Made by a program: the position numbers and the translations under genes. From Actinomadura nitritigenes (GTDB lineage Bacteria; Actinomycetota; Actinomycetes; Streptosporangiales; Streptosporangiaceae): DNA of 64,000 nt. The DNA lies in NCBI RefSeq assembly GCF_017573545.1, contig NZ_JAGEOK010000014.1, forward strand, positions 124,001-188,000, in the 5' to 3' direction. How positions within the stretch are numbered: the stretch's first letter is position 1; each line of letters begins with the position of its first letter. The notes beneath the pieces are model-generated. The model worked only from the letters and a program-made list of their open reading frames with translations. It searched no databases and was not told where the DNA came from. Shown here piece by piece: positions 1 to 8,810 of this stretch.

Positions 1-2
1 CC

Positions 3-629
3 GCGACCGGCACCGCGACCGGGACCGGCCCGGCGTCGCCGTCCGCGAAACCGACGAACCAGAAGTTCGCGGCGCAGATCACAAAGGTCACCGCCGCCGA
101 CCTCAAGTACTCCTGGCACCGGGGCTGCCCGGTCGCCCCGTCCGGGCTCCGGATGATCCAGATGACGTACTGGGGCATGGACCACAAGCCGCACGACAAC
201 GGGCAGCTCGTCGTGAACGAAAAGGCGGCCGGCGACCTGGTCACGGTGTTCCGCAAGCTCTACAACATGCGCTACCCGATCGAGCGCATGGAGCCGGTCG
301 ACAAGTACAAGGGAAGCGACTTCGCCTCCATCGAGGCCGGCAACACCTCCGCGTTCAACTGCCGCAACGCCACCGGGTCCAACTCGTTCTCCCAGCACGC
401 CTTCGGCCTCGCCGTCGACCTCAACACGTGCCAGAACCCGTACGTCTACGCGGACGGGCACGTCGCCCACAAGAACTGTGCGAAGTACGCGAACCGGAAG
501 AGCCGCGATCCCGGGGTGATCCACGCCGGCGACCGGGTGGTGAAGGCGTTCGCGTCGATCGGCTGGGGCTGGGGCGGCGAATGGAGCGGCGCCCGCGACT
601 ACCAGCACTTCAGCAGCAACGGCCGCTGA
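3..629 (+). CDS. M15-family peptidase (D-Ala-D-Ala carboxypeptidase-like), 5' end missing
   Basis: The frame is open from the first bases of the window, so the N-terminus lies outside; about 208 residues remain. The visible N-terminal part is a Thr/Pro/Ala-rich linker, then a segment reading DLKYSWHRGC, then a compact C-terminal domain. SQHAFGLAVD (near residue 130) and DYQHFS (near residue 199) match the SxHxxGxAxD and C-terminal His metal-ligand motifs of the M15 / extensin-like family, which cleaves D-Ala or L-Ala-D-Glu bonds in peptidoglycan. It is probably exported and acts on the wall, but the signal sequence is not visible. Family assignment is firm; the exact substrate is not. Confidence 0.85.
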   Translation, partial: ATGTATGTGPASPSAKPTNQKFAAQITKVTAADLKYSWHRGCPVAPSGLRMIQMTYWGMDHKPHDNGQLVVNEKAAGDLVTVFRKLYNMRYPIERMEPVDKYKGSDFASIEAGNTSAFNCRNATGSNSFSQHAFGLAVDLNTCQNPYVYADGHVAHKNCAKYANRKSRDPGVIHAGDRVVKAFASIGWGWGGEWSGARDYQHFSSNGR

Positions 630-690
630 CCGGGGCCCGCGCACGGGGGATGGACGCACCGTCGCGTCCGCGCGGGCGGCCGCCCGGGGA

Positions 691-855
691 TCAGACCATC
701 ATGAGCGCGATCACGCCGACCACGACCACGACCGCCACGACGGCGAGGCCGACGACGAGGGGCATGTTCGGGCCGGACTTCTCCGCCGGCGCACGGTTGG
801 CGAAATTCTGAAACTGGTGGGTGGTGCCTGCCGGATCATTCGGTGTCTGCGACAT
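691..855 (-). CDS. Small single-pass membrane protein (54 aa)
   Basis: A 54-residue protein starting MSQTPNDPAG. About 28 polar residues precede one very hydrophobic C-terminal helix rich in V, A and L that ends LMMV at the stop, as in a tail-anchored or small single-span membrane protein. A longer in-frame extension exists upstream but would run into the tRNA-Ser gene, so the ATG at 853-855 is preferred. I do not recognise a family. Confidence 0.6.
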   Translation of the reverse strand: MSQTPNDPAGTTHQFQNFANRAPAEKSGPNMPLVVGLAVVAVVVVVGVIALMMV

Positions 856-926
856 GCCGAAGAGAGTAACGGATGCCTTCCGCCCGATTCGGGCGGTTTC
901 ACGGGCCCGCATCGCCCGATTCCGAG

Positions 927-1015
927 CGGAGAGTGTGGGATTCGAACCCACGAGGACTGTCCCCAGCCCTGGGCGCTTTCAAGGCGCCTGCACTAGTCCA
1001 CTATGCGAACTCTCC
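927..1015 (-). tRNA. tRNA-Ser, anticodon UGA
   Basis: Read on the minus strand, the acceptor stem GGAGAGT (1015-1009) pairs with ACTCTCC (934-928), with discriminator G at 927. The anticodon stem GGCGC/GCGCC encloses the loop CTTGAAA, giving anticodon TGA. A long variable arm follows, and the T-arm contains GGTTCGAATCC. The long variable arm and UGA anticodon identify a class II tRNA-Ser reading UCA/UCG. CCA is not encoded. Confidence 0.95.
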
Positions 1016-1054
1016 TCGGCCACGCCCGGGTGGCCACGGCCAACGATAGCGGGC

Positions 1055-1462
1055 TCACCCGGGCGTCTCGACCGCATATCCCGGGATCGACGGCCACCGG
1101 ACGGTCATGACGACGGACTCCTCCTCGGCCTGCCAGGAGTGGTCGACGCCGCGTCCCCACACCACGTAGTCGCCGGGCTCGGCGAGCACGACGTCGCGTC
1201 CGGGGAACTCCAGCCGGAACCGGCCGCTGATCAGCACGAGCAGCGCCGTGCGCTTTTCACCGTCGGTCCAGCGCGCGCGCCGCTCGCCCTTGGGATGGAC
1301 ACCCCATTTGATCTCGATGTCCTCGCTGTGCCGCAGGTCGCCGGGCGGCTTGAAGTGGCCCAGCAGCCAGCCGCGGTCCCCCGCCGCGTCCGCCGCGGCC
1401 CTGCCCACGTAGACGCCCTGGTCGTCGCTCTCCACGGGAGGCGACTCTAGCGGCGGCGGCAC
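1055..1462 (-). CDS. Cupin-domain protein
   Basis: A 135-residue soluble protein. The C-terminal half has cupin-like strands: a segment reading LLVLISGRFRLEF, then EPGDYVVWGRGVDHSW, the usual 'PGD...P..H' second cupin motif. A central segment (HSEDIEIKWGVHPKGERR) could supply first-motif ligands. No catalytic assignment is possible; relatives are usually small metal-binding or sensory beta-barrels. The start is uncertain: the ATG at 1462 has a poor ribosome site and a GTG at 1435 is an alternative. It sits just downstream of the EspI-like ATPase on the same strand. Confidence 0.6.
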   Translation of the reverse strand: MPPPLESPPVESDDQGVYVGRAAADAAGDRGWLLGHFKPPGDLRHSEDIEIKWGVHPKGERRARWTDGEKRTALLVLISGRFRLEFPGRDVVLAEPGDYVVWGRGVDHSWQAEEESVVMTVRWPSIPGYAVETPG

Positions 1463-1514
1463 GCGGGCCGGGCCGGGCGGAGCGGCCGGAGGACGTCCCG
1501 TTCCGGCGGCCGGG

Positions 1515-3680
1515 TCAGGCGGAGGTGTCGGGGCGCGGGTAGGCGAAGCCGTCGCCGACGATCGCGGCGAGGGTCAGGTACGCCTCGCGCGTCGCGGGGG
1601 CGAGCTGCTCCAGAGCCACTTCGGCGCCCTCCTCCAGATGGTCGTCGTAGGGGATGCGGACGACGGCGCGGCAGCGGCTCTCGAAGTGGGCCTGCAGCTT
1701 GTCCAGGTCGACCTGGCTGCGGGTGCGGTTGCGGACCATCGACAGCACCACGACGCCGTTGCGGACGAGGTGGCCGTGGTCGTGCGCCTCCAGCCAGTCG
1801 AGGGTCGCGCTCGCGGACCGGGCGCCGTCCACCGACGGGGAGCTGACCAGGACGAGCTGGTCGGCGAGGCGCAGCACCCCGGACATCGCGGAGTGCAGCA
1901 GGCCCGTCCCGCAGTCGGTGATGCAGATGGAGTAGTACTGCTCCAGGACGGCGGCGACGGCCTCGTAGTCCTCGGCGCTGAACGCCTCGCTGACCGCGGG
2001 GTCGCGGTCGGACGCGAGCACCTCCAGGCGCGCGGCGTTCTGCGAGGTGAAGGCGCGGACGTCGGCGTACCGCTGGATCTTGTCGCGGTTGTTGAGCAGG
2101 TCGCGGACGGTCGCGGCGGTCTCCAGGCGGACCTTGTCCGACAGCGTGCCGCGGTCGGGGTTGGCGTCCACGGCGATCACGGTGTCGCCGCGCATGGAGC
2201 CGAGCATCGAGCCGAGGCCGGTCGTGGTGGTGGTCTTGCCGACGCCGCCCTTGAGCGACATCACCGCGACGCGGTGGTGGCCGCCCGCCACGGGGGTGCG
2301 GGCGCGGGCGATGAGGTCCTTGCGGCGCATCTCGCTCTGCGACTCGCCGGGGTGGACGCTGCCGCCGGTGGCCTTGTAGACGGCGCGCCGCCAGCCGGAG
2401 GACGGCGCGATGCGGCGCTCGCCGAGGAGGTTCTCGGAGCTGAGGCTGTCGGCGCTCGTCGGGTCGGTCTGCTGCTGCGGCTGCCCCGGGTACTGGTGGC
2501 CCGGCGGGACCTGCTGGTACGCGCCGGGCTGGCCGGGCTGCGGCTGGCCCGGGTGGGGCGGCTGGCCCGGCTGCGGGTAGGCGTAGCCCTGGTACGGCTG
2601 GGCCGGATCGCCGCCCGGCGGCATCGGCGTGTACGGCCGTCCGGTGCTCGGGTCGATCGGATGGGCCTGGCCGGTGTTCGGGTCGACCATGTACGGCTGG
2701 CCCGTGTTGGGGTCGACCGGGTAGGGCTGCCCGGTGCTGGGGTCGACCGGGTACGGCTGGCCGCCCGGGTTCTGCGGGTAGGGCTGCCCGGTGTTCGGGT
2801 CGACCGCGTACGGCTGCGCGCCGGCGTTCGGATCGTGCGCGAACTGCTGCGCGTTCGGATCGTGCGCGAACTGCTGCGCGTTCGGGTCCTGGGCGAACTG
2901 CTGGGCGTTGGGGTCCACCGGGAACGGCTGGGCGCTCGGATCCTGCGGGAACGGCTGGGCGCTCGGGTCCGCCGGGAACTGCTGCCCGGCGTTGGGGTCC
3001 TGCGGGAACGGTTGGACGCCGTTCGGCTCGCCGTGGAACGGCTGGGCACCGCCCGCGTTCGGGTCCGGCGGGGGCGGGAACGGCTGGTCGGGCATGTAGG
3101 GCGGCAGCTGGTCGAGCGGCGGCGCGCCCTGGCCGTTGCCCGCGTCGTACGGCTGCGGCGGCCCGGTCTCCCAGGGCTGCCGGGGCTCGAACGGCTGGTA
3201 GCCGCCGTACGGCGGGGGCAGCATGCCGCCCTCGAAGGGCTGCGGCATGGGACCGCCGTCGTAGGGCGGCAGGTTCTGCGCGGGCGGCGCGGTGGGCGGC
3301 GGCGGGCCGAACCCCTCCGGACCGTAGTTCTCGGGGACGTAGTTCTCTGGGCCGTAGGTCTCCGGGCCGAAGTTCTCCGGCGGCTGGAGCGGCGGCGCGG
3401 TAAGCCACGGGTTGGCGTTCGGGTCGTGCTGGGGCTGCTGCTCCGGCTCGCCGGGTGCGCCCTCCGGCTGCGCCGCCGGAGGCTGCTCGGGCTGCGGGCC
3501 CTGCTGCTCGGAGGGCGCGGGCTGCTGGGGCGGCGCGGGAGGCGCCTGCGCCCCCGGCTGCTCGCCCTCGGTGGCGGCGGGCGGGGCGGCGTCGGACGGC
3601 CCCGTCGACTCGCCGCTCATCGCGTCGAGGGAGGCCAGCCGCTCCTCCAGGGAACGCCCGTCGTGCTCGTTCCTCGCCAC
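1515..3680 (-). CDS. EspI-like MinD/ParA-type ATPase with long Pro/Gln-rich repeat region
   Basis: 721 residues. After a short acidic N-terminus, residues ~30-400 are almost entirely Pro/Gln/Gly/Asn-rich and include about 16 degenerate DPNxxQ(P/Q)(F/Y) repeats (roughly 200-350). The C-terminal third is a P-loop domain: a conserved lead-in RRIAPSSGWRRAVYKATGG, then a deviant Walker A KGGVGKTTTT near residue 475 and the following strand VIAVDANPDRGTLSDK. This is the layout of mycobacterial EspI (Rv3876) and related actinobacterial ATPases associated with type VII secretion. No ESX genes lie within this window, so a secretion role is inferred from family only. The ATG follows a usable ribosome site (AGGGGAG). 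Confidence 0.8.
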   Translation of the reverse strand: MARNEHDGRSLEERLASLDAMSGESTGPSDAAPPAATEGEQPGAQAPPAPPQQPAPSEQQGPQPEQPPAAQPEGAPGEPEQQPQHDPNANPWLTAPPLQPPENFGPETYGPENYVPENYGPEGFGPPPPTAPPAQNLPPYDGGPMPQPFEGGMLPPPYGGYQPFEPRQPWETGPPQPYDAGNGQGAPPLDQLPPYMPDQPFPPPPDPNAGGAQPFHGEPNGVQPFPQDPNAGQQFPADPSAQPFPQDPSAQPFPVDPNAQQFAQDPNAQQFAHDPNAQQFAHDPNAGAQPYAVDPNTGQPYPQNPGGQPYPVDPSTGQPYPVDPNTGQPYMVDPNTGQAHPIDPSTGRPYTPMPPGGDPAQPYQGYAYPQPGQPPHPGQPQPGQPGAYQQVPPGHQYPGQPQQQTDPTSADSLSSENLLGERRIAPSSGWRRAVYKATGGSVHPGESQSEMRRKDLIARARTPVAGGHHRVAVMSLKGGVGKTTTTTGLGSMLGSMRGDTVIAVDANPDRGTLSDKVRLETAATVRDLLNNRDKIQRYADVRAFTSQNAARLEVLASDRDPAVSEAFSAEDYEAVAAVLEQYYSICITDCGTGLLHSAMSGVLRLADQLVLVSSPSVDGARSASATLDWLEAHDHGHLVRNGVVVLSMVRNRTRSQVDLDKLQAHFESRCRAVVRIPYDDHLEEGAEVALEQLAPATREAYLTLAAIVGDGFAYPRPDTSA
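2824..2877 (-). repeat. Exact 27-bp tandem duplication inside the EspI-like gene
   Basis: Positions 2824-2850 and 2851-2877 are identical 27-mers encoding the same nine residues (repeat core DPNAQQFAH). Flanking units are related but diverged, so this pair looks like the most recent expansion in the repeat tract. Confidence 0.9.
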
Positions 3681-3881
3681 CGATTTCTCCCCTCGGGCAC
3701 ACCTCAGATGATCATTACGGAGCAGGAGGGCAAAACGGCCCCCAGGAAGGATACCCGCGCGTCAATACCACGCATCACGTCCGTAGATCCACTTTTCCCG
3801 GCGGGGCCGCGCGGAGGGCGCCGGAGGCGGTGTCCGGACGCGCGGAAGTGCGCCCGCCCCTCGCCCGGTAGCGTGACCGTC

Positions 3882-4838
3882 ATGCATGCGATCGTGATTC
3901 GCGAGCCGGGGGACGCCGACGTCCTGGAATGGACGCGGGTGCCCGATCCGGAGCCGGGGCCCGGCGAGGTGCTGGTCGAGGTGGCGGCGAGCGCGGTGAA
4001 CCGCGCGGACGTCATGCAGCGGATGGGCTTCTACGACCCGCCCGAGGGCGCCCCGCCGTATCCGGGGCTGGAGGTGTCGGGACGGGTCGCCGCGCTGGGC
4101 GAGGGAGTGACGGGCCTCGCACCGGGCGACGAGGTGTGCGCGCTGCTGTCCGGCGGGGGCTACGCCGAGCTGGTCGCCGTGCCCGCGTCGCAGGTGCTCC
4201 CGGTACCGTCCGGTGTCGACCTCGTGGACGCGGCCGGGCTGCCGGAAGTGGCGTGCACGGTGTGGTCGAACGTGTTCATGCTCGCCGGGCTGGGCGCCGG
4301 GGAGACGTTCCTGGTGCACGGCGGCGGCAGCGGCATCGGGACGCTCGCGATCCAGCTGGCGAAGGCGCGCGGCGCGAGGGTGGCGTGCACCGTCGGCAGC
4401 GCGGAGAAGGCGGACCGCTGCCGCGAGCTGGGCGCCGACGTCGTCGTCAACTACCGCGAGGACGACTTCGTCGAGAGCGGCCCGTACGACGTGATCCTGG
4501 ACGTGATCGGCGCGAAGTACCTGGCGCGGAACGTCGAGGCCCTCGCGACCGGCGGGCGGCTGATGATCATCGGCCTGCAGGGCGGCACGAGGGCGGAGCT
4601 GGACATCAACGCGCTGCTGCGGAAAAGGGCGCTCGTCCACGCAACGGCGCTGCGATCCCGTCCGTTGGAGGAGAAGGCGGAGATCGTGGCGGCCGTCCGC
4701 GAGCACGTGTGGCCGCTGCTGGAGTCGGGGAAGGTCCGCCCGGTGGTCGACCGGCGCGTGCCGATCGCCGACGCCGCCGCGGCGCACCGGCTGATGGAGG
4801 AGAGCGGCCACGTCGGCAAGATCCTGCTGACCGTGTGA
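3882..4838 (+). CDS. NAD(P)H:quinone oxidoreductase, zeta-crystallin type (MDR superfamily)
   Basis: 318 residues beginning MHAIVIREPGDADVLEW. An N-terminal GroES-like domain (PGEVLVEVAASAVNRADVMQR) is followed by a Rossmann fold with HGGGSGIGTLAIQLAK near residue 144 and an RELGADVVVNYRE segment. No zinc-ligand cysteines are seen, as expected for QOR-type, NADPH-dependent quinone or enone reductases (PIG3/QOR-like). Much longer open frame exists upstream, but the family start is this ATG. It ends 13 bp before bpa, so the two may be cotranscribed. Confidence 0.9.
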   Translation: MHAIVIREPGDADVLEWTRVPDPEPGPGEVLVEVAASAVNRADVMQRMGFYDPPEGAPPYPGLEVSGRVAALGEGVTGLAPGDEVCALLSGGGYAELVAVPASQVLPVPSGVDLVDAAGLPEVACTVWSNVFMLAGLGAGETFLVHGGGSGIGTLAIQLAKARGARVACTVGSAEKADRCRELGADVVVNYREDDFVESGPYDVILDVIGAKYLARNVEALATGGRLMIIGLQGGTRAELDINALLRKRALVHATALRSRPLEEKAEIVAAVREHVWPLLESGKVRPVVDRRVPIADAAAAHRLMEESGHVGKILLTV

Positions 4839-4851
4839 GGATGAGGGAGAT

Positions 4852-5397
4852 ATGAGCGAGCCTTCGAAGAACCAGTCGGAACAGGAACCGCACGTGCTCG
4901 TGGTCGGGCCGAACGGCATCGCCATGGAGAGCGCGGGCGAGGGCGGCGAGCACGAGGGCAAGTCGATCACCGAGATGGTCGAGCAGCCCGCGAAGGTCAT
5001 GCGGATCGGCGGGATGATCCGCCAGCTGCTGGACGAGGTCAAGGCCGCCCCGCTGGACGAGGCGAGCCGGGCCCGGCTGCGGGAGATCCACAAGTCGTCC
5101 ATCAAGGAGCTCGAGGACGGCCTGGCCCCGGAGCTGGTCGAGGAGCTGGAGCGGCTGTCGCTGCCGTTCGCCGACGAGTCCGTGCCGAGCGAGGGCGAGC
5201 TGCGGATCGCGCAGGCGCAGCTGGTCGGCTGGCTGGAGGGGCTGTTCCACGGCATCCAGACGACGCTGTTCGCGCAGCAGATGGCGGCGCGCGCGCAGCT
5301 GGAGCAGATGCGCCGGGCACTGCCCGCGGGGATGATGCCGCAGGGCATGGAGCAGCAGCAGGAGGAGGGACCCCGCTCGTCCGGTCCCTACCTGTAG
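4852..5397 (+). CDS. bpa: Bacterial proteasome activator Bpa/PafE
   Basis: 181 residues. The central helical core (VMRIGGMIRQLLDEV, REIHKSSIKELEDGLAPEL, IAQAQLVGWLEGLFHGIQ, LFAQQMAARAQLEQM) matches the Bpa/PafE family (Rv3780), an ATP-independent dodecameric ring that opens the 20S proteasome gate for unfolded substrates. The protein ends GPYL, matching the C-terminal HbYX-type GQYL tail that docks into the proteasome. N- and C-terminal regions are acidic or Gln-rich and probably flexible. A ribosome site (GAGGATGAGGGAG) precedes the ATG. No proteasome genes are in the window. Confidence 0.95.
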   Translation: MSEPSKNQSEQEPHVLVVGPNGIAMESAGEGGEHEGKSITEMVEQPAKVMRIGGMIRQLLDEVKAAPLDEASRARLREIHKSSIKELEDGLAPELVEELERLSLPFADESVPSEGELRIAQAQLVGWLEGLFHGIQTTLFAQQMAARAQLEQMRRALPAGMMPQGMEQQQEEGPRSSGPYL

Positions 5398-5409
5398 GAC
5401 GTCGGAACG

Positions 5410-5441
5410 GCGGCCGCACCCGGCACCACGGGTGCGGCCGC
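5410..5441. terminator. Bidirectional hairpin between convergent bpa and HAD gene
   Basis: A perfect 12-bp stem (GCGGCCGCACCC / GGGTGCGGCCGC) with an 8-nt loop fills the 46-bp space between two convergent stop codons. There is no T-run, as is common for GC-rich actinobacterial terminators. Confidence 0.75.
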
Positions 5442-5443
5442 GG

Positions 5444-6247
5444 TCACGGGAACAGGCGTTCCAGGATCTGCGCCACGCCGTCGTCGTCGTTGCGGGACGT
5501 CCTGTGCGTCACGGCGGCGAGGACGAGCGGGTGCGCGTTCGCGACCGCGTACGACGTGCCCGCCCACGCGAGCATCGGCAGGTCGTTGGGCATGTCGCCG
5601 AACGCGGTGACGTCGGCGGGGCCGATGCCGTGCTCGGCGCACAGGTCGGCGAGGGCGCTGGCCTTGGTGACGCCGTGCGCGCTGATCTCCAGCAGCCCCC
5701 GCCCGGACGAGTGGGTGACCGTGACGAGGTCCCCGACGGCCTTCTCGGCCCGCGCGGCCAGCTCGTCGGGGTTCGCGTCGGGGTGGAAGGCGAGCAGCTT
5801 GGTGCCGGGGCTCGCGATCAGCTCGGCGCCGTCGACGGGCCGGCCGCCGAGCGCCTCGGCGTCCCAGCGGGACAGGTCGTAGCTGGCCTCGAACACGAAA
5901 CCGGTCGGGTACTCGACGGCGAACCGGAAGCCGGGCGACACGCCGCGCAGCCGGTCGACGGCCTCGGCGAGCACGTCCGGCGGGATCTGCCGGGCGTGCA
6001 CGACGGTCTCGGAGTGCAGGTCGTAGACGAGGGCTCCGTTCGCGCAGATGGCGAGGCCGCGGTGCCGGACGGCGGCGGCGATCTCCGTCATCCAGCGCGG
6101 GGGGCGGCCGGTGACCATGACGAGCATCGCGCCGGCCTGCTCGACGCGCTCGAGGGCGGCGACGGTGCGGGCGGAGATGGTCCCGTCGGAGCGCACGATC
6201 GTGCCGTCGAGGTCGGTGGCGATCACGCGCGGCGCAGGTTCGGTCAT
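5444..6247 (-). CDS. Cof-type HAD-family phosphatase
   Basis: 267 residues. HAD motif I is D12-L-D14-G-T; motif II lies in VMVTGRPPRW; the C-terminal acidic motif is GDMPNDLPML near residues 217-225. A large cap insertion between motif II and the C-terminal part is typical of type IIB (Cof/YidA) hydrolases, which dephosphorylate sugar phosphates and cofactors in the cytosol. Substrate is unknown. In several actinobacteria such a gene lies near serS and pheA, as here. Confidence 0.88.
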   Translation of the reverse strand: MTEPAPRVIATDLDGTIVRSDGTISARTVAALERVEQAGAMLVMVTGRPPRWMTEIAAAVRHRGLAICANGALVYDLHSETVVHARQIPPDVLAEAVDRLRGVSPGFRFAVEYPTGFVFEASYDLSRWDAEALGGRPVDGAELIASPGTKLLAFHPDANPDELAARAEKAVGDLVTVTHSSGRGLLEISAHGVTKASALADLCAEHGIGPADVTAFGDMPNDLPMLAWAGTSYAVANAHPLVLAAVTHRTSRNDDDGVAQILERLFP

Positions 6248-6514
6248 GTCACCTTCCAGGTCGGCTCGGACTCACCTTAGGCGACGGGTCCGACGGGATA
6301 TCCGCCCGGTCGCCCCGTCCATCCGGTCGCACTCGGTTCGACCGGTGCGCTCGAAGTTCGGGCGAAGGTGCCGGTTCGGTGGGATACGCCGCTTCTTCAC
6401 GCGTTCGCGTCCTGTTCCCGCCACGGCCCTTCCGCCCCGCCCGCCGCGCACCTAGGGTGTGGGGTCATCCGAATCTTCTTCACGTTCCCTCCCCCCGCGT
6501 GCGGAAGGCAGCAG

Positions 6515-7399
6515 ATGACCTCCCGAACCCCCCGCCTGGTGTCGGCCGCGCTCGCGGGCGCCGTCGCGCTGGCCCCCTTCACCCTCCCGGCCTCCGCGTC
6601 CGCCGCGCCGCCGATGGCCGCACAGACCGCCTCCACCGTCCGCGACATCGCGGTGGACGGCGCCGTCAACGTCCGCGACATCGGCGGATACACGGCACGG
6701 GACGGCCGGCACGTGCGCTACGGCCTCGTCTACCGGTCCGCGTCGCTCAGCAAGGTCACCGCCACCGGCGTCGCGCAGCTCCAGCGGCTCGGGCTGGCCG
6801 CCTCCGTCGACTTCCGCTCGCAGCTCGAAGTCGGCATGTCGGGCGCCGACAAGCTGCCCGCCGGGGTCGCGCCCGTCGCCGCGAACATCAACGCGTTCTC
6901 GCCGACGCTGCTGACGATGGTCCCCGACCTGCTCAAGGCGATCCTCGCGCAGGACAAGCCCGGCGAGTTCATGGCGCTGTCGTACCGCGGGTTCGTCCAC
7001 GACCCCGACTCCCGCAAGCAGTTCGCCACCGCGCTCACCCGCATCGCGTCCGGCAAGGGCCCCGTCCTCTACCACTGCACCGAGGGCAAGGACCGCACCG
7101 GCGTCATGACCGCGATCCTGCTCACCGTCCTCGGCGTCCCCAAGGCCCAGGTGTACGCCGACTACCTGCGCTCCAACCAGGAGCTCGCCGGCCAGAACGC
7201 CGCCGAGCTCGCCGAGCTGGAGAAGGTCGGCATCGACCCGGCCCTCGCCGAGCCGTTCCTGACCGTCCGCGCCTCCTACCTGGACACCGCGTTCGACCAG
7301 ATCACGCGGGACTACGGGACGTTCGACGCGTTCGTCGCCAAGGGCCTCGGCATCGACGCCGCCACCCGGGCCGCGCTGCGCAACCGGCTCCTGAAATAG
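6515..7399 (+). CDS. Secreted tyrosine-protein phosphatase-like protein
   Basis: 294 residues. Residues 1-30 form a signal peptide (short basic start, Ala/Leu-rich core, AxA cleavage near ASASAAPP). The mature part begins with RDIAVDGAVNVRDIGGY, typical of the Y_phosphatase3 family, and has the P-loop HCTEGKDRTG near residues 188-197 (Cys nucleophile, Arg phosphate-binding, CxxGKDR signature). Relatives include secreted mycobacterial PtpB-like dual tyrosine/phosphoinositide phosphatases. Start chosen from the ribosome site GGAAGG and the signal peptide. Followed by a strong terminator. Confidence 0.9.
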   Translation: MTSRTPRLVSAALAGAVALAPFTLPASASAAPPMAAQTASTVRDIAVDGAVNVRDIGGYTARDGRHVRYGLVYRSASLSKVTATGVAQLQRLGLAASVDFRSQLEVGMSGADKLPAGVAPVAANINAFSPTLLTMVPDLLKAILAQDKPGEFMALSYRGFVHDPDSRKQFATALTRIASGKGPVLYHCTEGKDRTGVMTAILLTVLGVPKAQVYADYLRSNQELAGQNAAELAELEKVGIDPALAEPFLTVRASYLDTAFDQITRDYGTFDAFVAKGLGIDAATRAALRNRLLK

Positions 7400-7440
7400 C
7401 GAAAAGGGCCCGTCCGGCACGCGGACGGGCCCTTTTCGCT
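7398..7440. terminator. Strong bidirectional terminator between phosphatase and serS
   Basis: A perfect 19-bp stem (7398-7416 with 7422-7440) and 5-nt loop. The stem contains AAAAGGGCCCG/CGGGCCCTTTT, so each RNA strand ends in a U-tract. It serves both convergent genes. Confidence 0.92.
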
Positions 7441-7447
7441 CGGTCGT

Positions 7448-8707
7448 TCAGCGCTTCACGGGCTCGAGGACCTCCAGGCCCAGGAACTTCTGCAGCGCCT
7501 CCGGGACGCGCACCGAACCGTCCGCCCGCTGGTGGTTCTCCAGGATCGCGACCATCCAGCGCGTCGTCGCCAGCGTCCCGTTCAGCGTCGCGACGGGCTG
7601 GTTCTTCCCGTCGGCGTCCTTGTACCGCACCGACAGGCGCCGCGCCTGGAACTCGGTGCAGTTCGACGTCGACGTGACCTCGCGGTAGGTGTTCTGCGTC
7701 GGCACCCACGCCTCGCAGTCGTACTTGCGCGCCGCGCTCGCCCCGAGGTCGCCCGCCGCCACGTCGATCACCCGGTACGGGATCTCGACCTTCGCGAGCA
7801 TCTCCTTCTCCCACTCCAGGAGCCGCAGGTGCTCGGCGTGCGCGTCCGCCGGGTCGCAGTAGGAGAACATCTCCACCTTGTCGAACTGGTGGACCCGGAT
7901 GATGCCGCGCGTGTCCTTGCCGTACGAGCCGGCCTCGCGGCGGAAGCACGACGACCACGCCACGTACCGCCGCGGCAGCTCGTCGATGATCTCGTTCATG
8001 TGGTACGCGGCGAGCGGCACCTCGGACGTCCCCACCAGGTACAGCTCCTCCTGCGGGAGCTGGTACACCTCCGCCGCGTGCGCGCCGAGGAACCCGGTGC
8101 CCTCCATGGCCTCCGGCTTCACCAGCACCGGCGGGTACATCGGCACGAACCCGCTCGCGACCGCCTGCTCCATCGCCAGGTTCAGCAGCGCGTACTGCAG
8201 CCGCGCGCCGACCCCGGTCAGGTAGTAGAACCGGGCGCCCGACACCTTCGCGCCGCGCTCCATGTCGATCGCGCCGAGGCTCTCGCCCAGCTCCAGGTGG
8301 TCCTTCGGCTCGAAGTCGAACGCGGTGGGCTCGCCGACGTGCTCCAGGACGACGTAGTCCTGCTCACCGCCGGGCGGGGCGCCCTCCTCGATCAGGTTCG
8401 GCACGCCCTTCAGCGCCGCGTCCAGCTCCTCGCCGAGCCGGTCGGCCTCCGCCTCCCGGTCCTTGACCTGCTGCGCCAGCTCCTTCGCGCGGGCCAGCAG
8501 CGCCTGCCGCTCGTCGCCCTGCGCCCGCGACACCGACTTGCCGAAACTCTTCTGCTCGGCGCGCAGCTGCTCGAACGAGGTCAGCGCGGAGCGCCGCCTC
8601 CCGTCCAGGTCCAGCAGCCGGTCGACGACGGCGTCATCCTCACCGCGGGCGCGCTGCGAGGCGCGCAGCCGCTCGGGATCCTCTCGAAGAGCTCGCAGGT
8701 CAATCAC
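7448..8707 (-). CDS. serS: Seryl-tRNA synthetase
   Basis: 419 residues from a GTG start (IDLRALREDPERL, the standard serS N-terminus). An N-terminal antiparallel coiled coil (about 25-100) is followed by the class II catalytic core: TSEVPLAAYH, motif 2 FRREAGSYGKDTRGIIRVHQ near 256, and motif 3 with NGTLATTRWMVAILENHQ near 380. It charges tRNA-Ser and tRNA-Sec with serine. A longer open frame upstream is not supported by the family. It terminates at the hairpin shared with the phosphatase gene. Confidence 0.97.
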   Translation of the reverse strand: MIDLRALREDPERLRASQRARGEDDAVVDRLLDLDGRRRSALTSFEQLRAEQKSFGKSVSRAQGDERQALLARAKELAQQVKDREAEADRLGEELDAALKGVPNLIEEGAPPGGEQDYVVLEHVGEPTAFDFEPKDHLELGESLGAIDMERGAKVSGARFYYLTGVGARLQYALLNLAMEQAVASGFVPMYPPVLVKPEAMEGTGFLGAHAAEVYQLPQEELYLVGTSEVPLAAYHMNEIIDELPRRYVAWSSCFRREAGSYGKDTRGIIRVHQFDKVEMFSYCDPADAHAEHLRLLEWEKEMLAKVEIPYRVIDVAAGDLGASAARKYDCEAWVPTQNTYREVTSTSNCTEFQARRLSVRYKDADGKNQPVATLNGTLATTRWMVAILENHQRADGSVRVPEALQKFLGLEVLEPVKR

Positions 8708-8810
8708 AGACCCGAGGCTACCGGCCCCGAGCCCTCCGGCGCGCGCGAGTATCGCGGTCCGGTCGGGTCGCCGTCCGCGCGCGATCCGATGCCCGCGCCG
8801 CGGCGGCCGG

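Noticed and set aside
927..1015. tRNA-Ser as an integration site for a mobile element
   Set aside because: No integrase, no direct repeat of the tRNA 3' end and no shift in base composition were seen nearby.
2500..3100. Periodic GC-rich repeats as a non-coding satellite
   Set aside because: The periodicity follows the peptide repeats of the EspI-like protein.
1638..4838. A 1,066-codon plus-strand frame covering the EspI-like gene and the quinone oxidoreductase
   Set aside because: Only the part from 3882 is real; upstream it is antisense to the repeat-rich ATPase and has the wrong composition.
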